Positions 55,219-64,000 of a stretch of DNA of 64,000 bases are shown one piece after another (positions within the stretch are counted from its first letter, which is position 1; each line of letters starts with the position of its first letter). This DNA comes from Pieris napi (taxonomy: Eukaryota > Arthropoda > Insecta > Lepidoptera > Pieridae), in the NCBI RefSeq assembly GCF_905475465.1, contig NC_062248.1:2170001-2234000 (forward strand). Reading direction: 5' to 3'. The notes below the pieces were generated by a model. The model was given only the letters and a program-made list of their open reading frames with translations, was not told where the DNA came from and searched no databases. Position numbers and translations under genes: made by a program.

Positions 55219-55613
55219 GTATATGTCACCGTAAAATTGTAAACACCGTTAGATTGTAATCTATCTTGCGAGATTGTGAACTGTCGAAAGATTGTGAACC
55301 TCGACGCACTCGGATCGGACCTCGCGCGCTAATTGGTTGAACTGTGCTGTATGTTTGTTAATTCGTTTGTTGTCGAATGTAAATTGATTGTTTTGATGAA
55401 TTTAAATTGATGTCGTGTTGAAAGCTCTAGAATTAGTTATATGAAATTGTTGGGAAGTAAAATTAATCTGTGATTGACCAAAGAAGTGCAGTTTGAATGA
55501 TAACTAAGTTAGTGTTGGAAATGAAATTTGAGGTTCACAATCATTCGACAGTTCATAATCTCGCGAGATAGATTACAACCTACCGGTGTTTACAATTTTA
55601 CGGTGACATATAC
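55219..55613. mobile_element. inverted-repeat element G
   Basis: Ends TATATGTCACCGTAAAATTG on both sides; the arms run about 85 bp with a few mismatches (AATCTATCTTGCGAGATTGT against AATCTATCTCGCGAGATTAT). The centre holds CGACGCACTCGGATCGGACC. About 395 bp, no ORF. The flanks are AT repeats, so the target duplication cannot be set. Confidence 0.75.
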
Positions 55614-56199
55614 ACGTTGCGTAATATTTTTTGTGTACTTCGTGTATTAAAGATTTCTATTATATGCTACGACCCTACGACAAGGCAAAAGTCAGTGAGC
55701 ACAATAAAATCCTCCCTTTGCGCTTTGAAAGTGACAAGTGAAGCGTACACCGTGATGTCAAAGATTGGTAATGATGGAAATGTCTGACAAAGCAGACGTT
55801 TTGTTCCGTTTCCTTCAAAAGATTCATAGGATAACCCTTACTTACATTGGCTATATTATATTGGGATATTAATGAGTACAAAAATAATTTCTACTTCACT
55901 GCCTAATTTCACGTAAGCTCCTTTGTCCATTACTTTTAAATTGTTTTGAAAAACAAATACAACAGTTTAGAAAAATAATTAGCAATGTTAAAATTGGTCT
56001 TGTATTGATTACTTTGTTTTTATACAAGAAGGCTTCAGGCTTACAATATTGATATATTCTAGAATAGATTCACAGATAAAATATATGAAGACACAAGAGT
56101 CTGTGAGTAAAAACTAATGGTAGGTGTTCAGAAGTCCTATTGTTTACCTTTGTACGTTTATGCGTGTTTTTACCCCAATATTTCTAAGATAAACTTTAT
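55614..56199. other. no recognised feature
   Basis: AT-rich apart from one minus frame (55,675-55,881), not recognisable. Confidence 0.45.
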
Positions 56200-56480
56200 A
56201 GTAGTAATTATTAAAAAAAATATTCTTAACCTTCAAAGTAATAATAAAAATTATTAAAAAGAAAATTTAAACCAATTTAAAAAGTTTAGTCCCTGTGGCA
56301 GTGTACCTTTAACGCTGGCAGCATTTCCTCGCTGTATTGCGATACTTATTCGTTGAGACAGGAATTAGCACCAGCTCTGGGGTCGCCGGTAATATCTACC
56401 AGGCACCAACTTAAATCTTTAATTAGCGCCTGTGCACTTGAACCCAAGAGTCTTTACTCCAAAGGGAACAAAATCGAAGT
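56200..56480 (-). pseudogene. LINE-J C-terminal end, best copy
   Basis: On the minus strand codons read FKCTGALIKDLSWCLVDITG, DPRAGA, then (after a frame change) SIAIQRGNAASVKGTLPQGP, followed by the 3' UTR. TGDPRAG and IAIQRGNAAS define the family. It gives a protein reading for the short noncoding-looking copies at 1.8, 17.4, 34.1 and 59.9 kb. Confidence 0.65.
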
Positions 56481-57424
56481 TGGAGGTAAGATATTTGTGC
56501 CGTTTATTATTTTCTGCCTTCTTTTTGTAATTATTAATGAAACTACACGCACGTTAGAAGATAATTCACATTTGAACTATGTTGAGACTTAACTGCTACC
56601 GTTAATAACATTGCATCATGGTCCATGATTCCTGGATCGTGTCAAATGTGTTTTCTACGTCAACGAGCGGGAAAATTACTGCAATGTCACAGAGAGCAAG
56701 TGCTGATTGAGATTAACTATGTCCCTTGATGCGTGCTATGTTTATAATGTAGTGAAACTTGTGGTTTTGCCCACGTCAATTCGTTGGATAAATTTCAATA
56801 TAATCCCAGAGCTCCTAGTGTGATCTTATAACTATTTTTAGTTATTTATATTAGACTACTTTAACAATTAGTTTTCGCAACTTTAAGATTTTTTTTAAGT
56901 CATTGCAATGTCAGTTTTGACAGCTCGAAGCCACCTATTTTTCGTAATTTGAAAAGTGGAAGTATTATGGAGAAGCACCATCAAGTATTCCATTTTAAAC
57001 TATTAACATTCATAGCTAAATTATGAACTAAACTTATTTAAAAAAAAAAATCGACGCACAAATATATTGCTAGGTCCATTTAGGGTCACGGGACTTCTAA
57101 CACCAGCGGTGAGTTGAATAAAACAAAACGTAGCGTTTCATTGTGAATACCTACTCAAACTGACGTCATATCGCGTGTAATGCATTCAGTAGTGATGCTA
57201 TTGACCCGTTACAGTCAAACGAAACATTTGGTATTTCTTTCATCACTCCCCAGGAATGTAGGTAAGTAGCCTATTAAGTTGGCTGCTTAACTATTTAGAG
57301 CGATTGGAAGCCGAACGGTCGAGCACAGCGTCACGAGTCAGGTATGTCACTGAGAAGGGTACACGTATGACACATATTGTCTTATAGAATATTCAAAATC
57401 TTTATTAATCCTTGCGCTAAGGCT
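56481..57424. other. no recognised feature
   Basis: No long frame and no repeat motif recognised. Confidence 0.5.
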
Positions 57425-57905
57425 ATGAGAACTTGGAGGAACTGATCGTGTTTGGTAACACCAGGCAGTTCACCTATCAGATGGACCGATCAAGTAAAGG
57501 ACTCATCGTCCTCAAAACTGTACACTGTATCGTTATAAAAGAAAGTCAGTCTGAGGAAGTCAAAGAGGAATTCTATAAACAGCTGGATGATACAGTAAGA
57601 TTACTGCCCAAAATAGATATCGCAAAGGTTGGAAGCACAGTACAAGATAATCACATAAGGGACGTTGTGGGAAAATATGGACTGGGAAAAAGGAATGACA
57701 GAGGGGAATGTAGCTACAATTTTGCACCACCAACTTCCTTACAATAATGAATACTTGTTTCTCAAACCATCCAAGAAGGTTTTTCCAAGGGGAGAGTGGA
57801 GGAAGTTGTGCGGTGTCTCCAAAACAACCTTCAGAAATCCTTCCTTCTTTCGAAGAGTGCGACTGAAGAAGAACTTTTATAAGAGACCGGCACCGACAGA
57901 AAAAG
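57425..57905 (+). pseudogene. RTE/BovB-type LINE endonuclease fragment
   Basis: The frame 57,433-57,747 includes SEEVKEEFYKQLDDTVRLLP, then KIDIAKVGST, then VVGKYGLGKRNDRGE. This is the middle of the APE-type endonuclease of RTE/BovB LINEs, which cuts target DNA. The GDFNA catalytic motif expected before KVGS is deleted. A frame change near 57,715 leads to sequence ending in GEWRKLCGVSKTTFRNPSFF, which matches the inverted piece at 58.2 kb. Non-functional. Confidence 0.78.
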
Positions 57906-58214
57906 GTGGAAACGGATTGATCACAAACTGACCACGACCTTAAGACATGAGCTACCGACTGAAAAGAGAGATAGAGAGAGATTAATCCTTATTCATCAGT
58001 AGCATATCCTTTTATCCGTGGAAATATATTTTCTATTGTTGTGTCAGCGTATTCCCAGCACAATGCACAAATCTGGCGTAATTAGCGTGTAAATAGCGAT
58101 TTTCATTTAGATGTCGGCACACATTTGCATCGCGTCGCTATAATTCAAGCGATGCATCCGACTCAGATGGACGATTAGCAAAAACGTTGGTGACTAGGGT
58201 TGTCACTCTTGGGT

Positions 58215-58440
58215 TTATGGCTTTTATTCTTCTTCAGTCGCACCCTTCATTTCTGAAGGTTGTGTAAGTGGCGCCACACTTCCTCCACTCTCTCCTGTCT
58301 TCGGCACGCCTCTGCACCTGGGTGATGGTAAGAGCTGTAAGTGCCTTTACTTAGTCAGTCCAGTAAGTAGGGTATCGGCTTCGAGGTTGGTCAGCCGGTC
58401 ACGATGAGTTTTTCTAAACTTTCTGGACCCTAGTGTGAGG
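58215..58440 (-). pseudogene. LINE fragment, inverted partner of the 57.8-kb end
   Basis: On the minus strand: LGSRKFRKTHRDRLTNLEAD, later EWRKCGATYTTFRNE. The last part is homologous to 57,790-57,880 on the plus strand, so two copies of one LINE end face each other about 330 bp apart. Confidence 0.55.
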
Positions 58441-59281
58441 GTTAGTCCACTTTTTTTATTCCTCCATCACCACAGCATCGGTTTACAATAGACATGACGT
58501 TCAAAATATTTAAGAATTTTCATTTGAACTGAATTTCTGAATAAATATGTAAAAGTTATACTAATGGAAACACATGGACAAAATGGAACAACAAGCATAT
58601 CTGTTTCAATAGTGCCACGTGAGTTAGTAAATCTTATTATATTTTTATGGATTTTAAAGCGTCGAACACGCTTATCTTATAATGTGCCACATTCAATATA
58701 TTTTCAAACTTTGGCAACCCTACGTTTTATAACCCAACACTATGGCAGGGCTGCACGCAGTTGTAATGATTCTTAGATAACATCGCACTAGAAGAATGGT
58801 TCATGTAAGGAAAGTGAGATTACAACTTACACCACATATTTAAATAAATAAATAATAGTTAAAAAAAACTAAAAAACACGCTTTTAAAGCACATCAAACT
58901 AAAAAGTGAAAAATAATTCCTAATTTAGGCTGAAAATGGTAATGAACAAAAAACACTGGTATTATTGTGGAAAAGCGTGGGTTGCTCTAAAGACGAAAAA
59001 TATGGCACAGAAGTCTTTCACAATCCGCTTCTCTCGGCATTTCCTTTTGCGAACTTGCGAGCTGTGGATTCGACTTTCAGTGGATACAACCTTCAAACTT
59101 TAATAAAAGGTGCGTGCGTACATAGTACACATGTCAGAAGTGAAACTTCTTTAGGAAAGTAATTTTTAAGTCTTTTTCATATTTATACAAATCTAAAACT
59201 TTCAATTTCCGAGACATAGAGGAAGGGAAAAAGGAAAATATGTTAAGAATTTAATTAATTTAATTGCCATTAAAATATTAA
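58441..59281. other. no recognised feature
   Basis: Short frames only (58,564-58,776; 58,965-59,162), not recognisable. Confidence 0.5.
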
Positions 59282-59520
59282 GGGTCTGTTTCACAATGTA
59301 TGGATAAAGTACCAAATAGCTATGCAACACATAAATTATTTGGAAGATAAATTGTGCTATTTGACATTCATCGGACTCATAACTTATGATGGACTTTATG
59401 TGACGAATAGCGCTACCTGACAGTCGTGAAACGCAACAATAGTGTTTATCTTACAAATAAGTAGTAAATAGCTAATTTGGAACTTATGTAGAACTTATCC
59501 GTACATTGTGAAACAGACCC
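59282..59520 (+). mobile_element. Tourist-like MITE, copy 3 (TAA target)
   Basis: 239 bp like copy 1, ends GGGTCTGTTTCACAATGTA, flanked by TAA at 59,279-59,281 and 59,521-59,523. A few substitutions and no length change relative to 14,841-15,079. Confidence 0.9.
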
Positions 59521-59839
59521 TAAGTGTCGAAAATTAATTCAAATTATTAATTATTAATAATTTATTATTGGGGCTTGTTTGCCCCATCATAAAAAAACAA
59601 CAAACAGTCATTCTCTTGCTCAACGAACGTTAACTGAAAATTCCTCGAAACGTCGAGTAAAGTAATATAATAAATTCGCGCTTATTTTCGTTAAAGCAGC
59701 TTTAAACTACAAGCAACAGACTCAAACATGATAACTTAGATTTAAGCGCTAAAACAGCTGTATGAATTACTTTCGCGTAAATATAGAAAGTAAGATTCTT
59801 GAAAGGAAGAGTGTAAGTTATTTACAAAATTGTTACCAT

Positions 59840-60050
59840 TTATACATAGTAATAATAAAAATAATTAAAAATTAATAAACAGAAAATTAAAACAAGTTTC
59901 AGAAGTTTGGTCCCTGTGGCAGTGTACCTTTAACACTGGCAGAATTTCCTCGCTGTATTGCGAAACTTATTCGTTGAGCGAAGATAGCACCAGCTCTGGG
60001 TCGCCGGAACTATCCACCAGGCGCCAACTTAGATCTTTAATTATTACCTT
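59840..60050 (-). repeat. LINE-J terminal region
   Basis: TACATAGTAATAATAAAAAT, AGAAGTTTGGTCCCTGTGGC, TTGCGAAACTTATTCGTTGA, CACCAGCTCTGGGTCGCCGG; a close match to 56.3 kb. Confidence 0.75.
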
Positions 60051-60078
60051 TTATTCGTTTTCATATATATATATATTA

Positions 60079-60367
60079 GCAGTGTTAGCCTAGTGGCTTC
60101 AGCTTGCGACTCTTATCCCTGAGGTCGTAGGTTCGATCCCAGGCTGTACACCATTTGACTTTCTTTCTATGTGCCCATTTAAAATACACAAGAACGGTGA
60201 AGGAAAACATCGTAAGGAAACCGGCCTTAGACCCAAAAAGGCAAAAAAGTCGGCGGTGTGTGTCAGGCACAAGAGGCTGATCACCTACTTGCCAATTAGA
60301 TTGATTGATTACGAAACAGATACAAAAATGTGAGGCCTTGACCTAAAAAGGTTGTAGCGCCACTGGT
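60079..60367 (+). repeat. full-length tRNA-derived SINE
   Basis: Box A in TTAGCCTAGTGGC, box B GGTTCGATCCC, body with AACGGTGAAGGAAAACATCG, and tail AAAGGTTGTAGCGCCACTGG. A short AAAAGGC duplication after ACCCAAAAAGG. The best plus-strand reference copy in the window. Confidence 0.92.
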
Positions 60368-60964
60368 TTATTTAATTTAATTATATGTACTTATTACAGA
60401 AATAAAATCGTTTAACCAACACATCTTGTAAAACGTATAACCGAAATATTATGTTACGTAATATTATATAAACGTAATTTTAATTTTTACAAACCAACCT
60501 TTTATGTACAGAACTACACAAATAGCAAATAATTCAATTATCAAACACAAGGTAAACATTACATTTGTATATTGCAGGATCGATATTCTGTGAGCAAACA
60601 TTCTAAATCAAACATTCTGTTTGTTATCACGTACATTGTATCAGTTATCTTGTTTTGATTGTATGTAATTGAAATTTCATTATTTACAGATGAATATGAT
60701 AGCAATGGTGAAATCGATGGCGATAATAGAAAAACGACACTGGTTATGCTATTCTTTTCAGTAGTTCAGACACAACAGATGATAAAATTAAAAATTATAT
60801 ATTATATTGAATTATATAGAACAAATTTCGTAGGAAATCATCAAAGATTGCTCAAAGTAACTGGGGGTTCTTACTCGACCTGGATAAAACCCTGGAGGCT
60901 TTAGCACCATGATGATTAAAAATATTAGTTTATTTAATGAAAAATTTCTGCAGTAGAAGAAAAC
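60368..60964. other. no recognised feature
   Basis: The 81-codon frame at 60,659-60,904 has an acidic start but no recognised motif. Confidence 0.45.
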
Positions 60965-61105
60965 CTTCAAGAAAAGAGCGTACCCATTCTTAAAAGGCCG
61001 GCAACGCACTCGCAAGCCCTCTGGCATTGAGAGTTTCCATGGGCGGCGGTATCACTTAACATCAGGTGAGCCTCCTGCCCGTTTGCCCCTCGTTCTATTA
61101 AAAAA
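60965..61105 (+). repeat. LINE-A 3' tail, well preserved
   Basis: CTTCAAGAAAAGAGCGTACC, GGCCGGCAACGCACTCGCAA, GGGCGGCGGTATCACTTAAC, AGGTGAGCCTCCTGCCCGTT, then poly(A). Confidence 0.85.
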
Positions 61106-61256
61106 AAAATATAAGCACAATCACAAATAACTATTTTAAATGTTCAAAATTAGACAAAAGTTCATAACAGGTGGTATTAACAGGGGCCAACTCAGTATTA
61201 ACAACGAGACAAATCGATTTACTAAGCATGGGTTACAGAACTGGCTACTGCCTTGG

Positions 61257-61339
61257 GATTCTGTAACTCACTTTTCGAACTCACACAGCGAACTCACTCA
61301 CTTTTCGCTGTGTGAGTTCGAAAAGTGAGTTACAGAATC
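61257..61339. repeat. mini hairpin related to the 10.2-kb hairpin
   Basis: 34-bp arms GATTCTGTAACTCAC...CACACAGCG around a 15-bp loop. Shares GATTCTGTAACTCACTT and CGAACTCACACAGCG with the outer part of the 10,214-10,454 arms; the inner 60-70 bp are missing. Confidence 0.8.
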
Positions 61340-61386
61340 GCTTGTCCGTGTACTTAGGATATCAAATGGTTAATACATATAAAGTA

Positions 61387-61430
61387 CTAGCCGTTTCCCG
61401 CCCGCTTTGCTGGGCGAATTAAAATAGGAA
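61387..61430 (-). mobile_element. Helitron 3' terminus
   Basis: The minus strand reads CGCCCAGCAAAGCGGGCGGG, AAACGG, CTAG then T. A common lepidopteran Helitron end with its GC-rich hairpin. The body would run rightward; no clear 5' end recognised. Confidence 0.7.
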
Positions 61431-61604
61431 ATAAAAAGAATGTTTAATTATTATTATTATTTTCATATTATTTAACTTCCCGCTAAGAAAATTGAAAAAT
61501 TTCGAAAATCTAGTTTTTAACAGATTTGAGGTTCTAGGAAGCCTCTTTTGTTTTTATTAGCGGGATAAATTTTCATAAAAGTAAAACAGCAAACAGTGAA
61601 GAAG

Positions 61605-61890
61605 ACTTACGTGAGCCGGACTAGAAGTCGGGAACCTGTAGTTCGGCCTAGGTATCGATGGATCAATAGAGTGGAGGAAGACCCGCTGCAGCTGAAAGCC
61701 AGCATTTGGCGGGAGGTGGTTCAGGAAGAAAGATTATGATGATGTGGCGGTGGCGCTGTAAGATTCTCATTTCGGAGGCCAAAACACTTCTTCGGTCGCA
61801 GAGGCTGTGGAGTGAGTGAGTGTGAGAGTTTATTGCCAATTCTTGTCATCCATTGTACGTCCTTTGAGAGCAGGTAGAGAGAGCGCACGA
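61605..61890 (+). pseudogene. RTE-type LINE C-terminus joined to a family-B piece
   Basis: Codons RYRWINRVEEDPLQLKASIW, REVVQEERL, then in another frame KILISEAKTLLRSQRLWSE and stop near 61,821. W-x-D/NRVEEDL, W-REV and SEAKT match the end of RTE/BovB-like proteins. From about 61,825 the sequence GAGAGTTTATTGCCAATTCT resembles family B. Confidence 0.6.
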
Positions 61891-62354
61891 TAAAATTTTT
61901 AGTGTTGTTTGAATTTTGGTGGAGAGAACTTGAACGAAAATGAATTTAAACCCAAAACTTAATAATTATTAAACAGTTTATTATATGAGTACATGATATT
62001 TACTAAATGTAACCAATCCAATAACTTACGATCTCTGTGGTTGGATTTCACGTATTATTGGGCAGATAGTTTAGTAATAATTCGGCCCTGTAGATGGCTC
62101 TGCGGTCAGTCAAGACAACCGGTATAGTCGTAACGTAAATGACTGTGTTATGGGCAGAGAAATATCTTCAAATGCAATTTTTAAATAGGCAAGTTAGCAG
62201 TCACACACAGATTTGGGCTGACTGACATACATGCTTTACGATACCTTCACGTTGTCTTCATTATACAAGTCCGTATTGCTTTAATAGAAAACCCATCGAT
62301 GCCTGGGAATGTCTAGCCTTAAAGCTAAACAATATATGTAAATAAAATAAATCG
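61891..62354. other. no recognised feature
   Basis: TAGATGGCTCTGCGGTCAGT near 62,092 resembles Helitron internal sequence but could not be placed. Confidence 0.4.
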
Positions 62355-62390
62355 TTGTAGTGGCGCTACAACCTCTTTAGGTTCCTAAAC
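62355..62390 (-). repeat. SINE 3' end stub
   Basis: GTAGTGGCGCTACAACCTCT, TTAGG; only the terminal 30 bp or so. Confidence 0.6.
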
Positions 62391-62427
62391 CCCCTGTTTT
62401 AGTGTTTATACAATATTGTTTTCAGAG

Positions 62428-62530
62428 CAGTGTTGGCCTTGTGGCTCCAGCGTGCGACTCTCATCCCTAAGGTCGCAGGTTCGATCCCCGTCTGTTCTCC
62501 AATGGATTCTTTCTATGAGCGCATTTGACA
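62428..62530 (+). repeat. SINE head, 5' part only
   Basis: GCAGTGTTGGCCTTGTGGCT (box A), CATCCCTAAGGTCGCAGG and TTCGATCCCCGTC (box B), ATTCTTTCTATGAGCGCATT; stops in the body. Confidence 0.85.
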
Positions 62531-62584
62531 TAATGACATAATTATAATTATTTTTTATTATTTCTAATTTTATAAATAATTATA

Positions 62585-62705
62585 ATTATTATTTCCATAG
62601 TGACGGGAGGAGATCCCTCGGAAGTGATAAGGGCGCTCGTTGTCTCCTTTATTATTGACTAATTGCATTGATTTTTGCTAAGAAGCGGCAAATATATAAA
62701 ATATG
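62585..62705 (+). repeat. LINE-U 3' tail
   Basis: GGAGGAGATCCCTCGGAAGT, GATAAGGGCGCTCG; diverged relative to 9.5 and 51.1 kb. Confidence 0.55.
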
Positions 62706-62904
62706 CAGAACCAACTTAAGTTCACAAAGCATTCTCTTATTACCTTTGGAAACAGACATCAAAGTCGAAGTTAATCCAATAAGGTGCATCTTATAGGATA
62801 ATTTCGAGGGGCCCTAATCAAGCTCAATTTTTGTTGAACACCATGTGAATGGAAAAGATTTTTAATAAAAAAACGACAGATTTTTTAAATCTATATATAA
62901 TTTT

Positions 62905-63130
62905 TATTTATATCATAGAAGGGCAAACAAGCGTATGAGACTCCCAAAAAGGGTAGTAGTCGCAACCCATGGACACACATTATTGGGTGCGTTGCCGGCC
63001 TTTGAGGAAGGACTCTTTAAACCGTTGGAGGTCGCAACGGGAATCAATTTCACAGTTCGCTAGTTCGCAAAAGAAAATGGCTTGGGAAGCCGTGGAAGAC
63101 GTCCAGCCAGCAAAGTTATGCGGATGAAAT
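62905..63130 (-). repeat. LINE 3' end, inverted (second CR1-like tail type)
   Basis: On the minus strand: AAAGGCCGGCAACGCACCCA, TGTGTGTCCATGGGTTGCGA, then GTTTGCCCTTCTATGATATA and an A-rich end. FLKGRQRT codons are visible as in LINE-A, but the tail differs. Confidence 0.65.
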
Positions 63131-64000
63131 TTTTATTTTTTTTGATAGAATACTAATACCTATAATAAAAACTGAAATACATTAACAGACAGTGCTAAGC
63201 TAGTATATGCCTGTCTTTACCCGGAACCAGGGTATTAAATATGATATACAAGTATGAAAATAACATGAGAACTTTAGTAGGCGCAGCGCTAACCATGCAA
63301 CTTCCTCACAATCGAGTAGCCCACAATATCGCAGCACATTTACGAGGTGACTCTTCGTATTGAAGAAGTGGCATGGGTCCGCCAAGCATTCGCGAATATA
63401 CACTGAAATACATAATTATGTAGGAATAAAGAAAATAATGCTTTGTTTAATCATTTCTGTCTAGCTATCCCAATAACGAAACTAAACAATGAATTCGCAC
63501 CACATGTCGTACGTTCTATACATTGAGAAATTACTAAATTAACTTTGACACCATACTAAAAACAGTATAGTATGAATAATAAAATAATCTATAACTATAA
63601 TATTATTATCAAAATATTAATAAAACTATTTAAATACTATAGATAAATAATATAAGATTTTAATAAAAGCTTCTACATTAGCCTCAGATAGCAAATATTC
63701 CTTGACGAAGAGACTCAAGTATCACATCTAATGGTACTTATAAACTTCGAACAAAAACAAATATACAGCGTCTCAATGGCGCCCATTTTCCACTTCTTCA
63801 CAGATATCTTTCTTATCGACACTTAGAGATGTCGTAAACACTTGGTTCACGATTCAATGTTTCTAAAACCTTACTAAACAAAATATAAAAAATTTTACAA
63901 ATATAAAATGTAACAAAAATTTCTTAATGCTGTAGCTTTACGCATTCACATACATATGTAACTGAATTATTCAGAAACTTAAATATAGATAAAATAAACA
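63131..64000. other. no recognised feature
   Basis: AT-rich, extremely so at 63,540-63,670. The 67-codon minus frame 63,200-63,403 is not recognised. Confidence 0.5.

Noticed and set aside
60085..60155. tRNA-like head with box A and box B as a functional tRNA gene
   Set aside because: It is continuous with the SINE body, the same head recurs at many sites, and no clean cloverleaf acceptor stem is seen.

Overview
The window looks like repeat-rich nuclear DNA from a moth or butterfly. It is AT-rich, has no bacterial-style gene packing, and almost every recognisable block belongs to transposable-element families I associate with Lepidoptera: a tRNA-derived SINE with a 3' end reading AGGTTGTAGCGCCACTG, Helitrons ending CTAG, LINE 3' tails reading GGCAACGCACTCGCGAGCCC, and PIF/Harbinger-like elements with TAA/TTA target sites. 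I cannot name the species. No complete host protein-coding gene is visible. The only host-gene candidate is a possible last exon at 97-280. No functional tRNA, rRNA or CRISPR array was seen.

Layout. 1-6.7 kb: the possible terminal exon, SINE copies and LINE 3' ends, including a SINE split by a small DNA transposon. 7.0-7.7 kb: an internally deleted PIF/Harbinger element that keeps the first codons of a transposase-like gene and of a MADF-domain gene. 8.3-12.6 kb: dispersed repeat F, Helitron and LINE tails, and a perfect 106-bp-arm hairpin. 14.2-18.2 kb: a palindrome cluster, a Tourist-like MITE, a short Helitron and a nest of elements inside a long inverted-repeat element. 20.2-30.7 kb: a complete short Helitron, further MITEs (Harbinger-like and hAT-like), SINEs and LINE ends. 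31.3-32.8 kb: a 1.44-kb near-perfect palindrome.

36,062-43,501 is a young Ty3/gypsy LTR retrotransposon with LTRs that read as identical and TATA target-site duplications. Three things stand out. An 11-nt stretch immediately inside the 5' LTR is the exact reverse complement of an 11-mer within the LTR, the arrangement known for self-primed (Tf1/sushi-type) elements, and no TGG-type tRNA primer site is seen. Gag and Pol overlap through a perfect A-AAA-AAC -1 slippery site. A 2,583-bp gag-protease-RT block is tandemly duplicated inside the element, which truncates the first Pol and leaves the second, full-length Pol behind a Gag without its normal start.

45.7-63.1 kb: LINE carboxy-terminal ends, short Helitrons, a second Harbinger element inserted in a SINE and again keeping a transposase-side start and a MADF start, the second copy of repeat F, an inverted-repeat element at 55.2 kb, RTE-type LINE pieces and a mini version of the 10.2-kb hairpin. 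The rest is AT-rich DNA in which I recognise nothing. The only coding capacity with clear function is the retrotransposon's.
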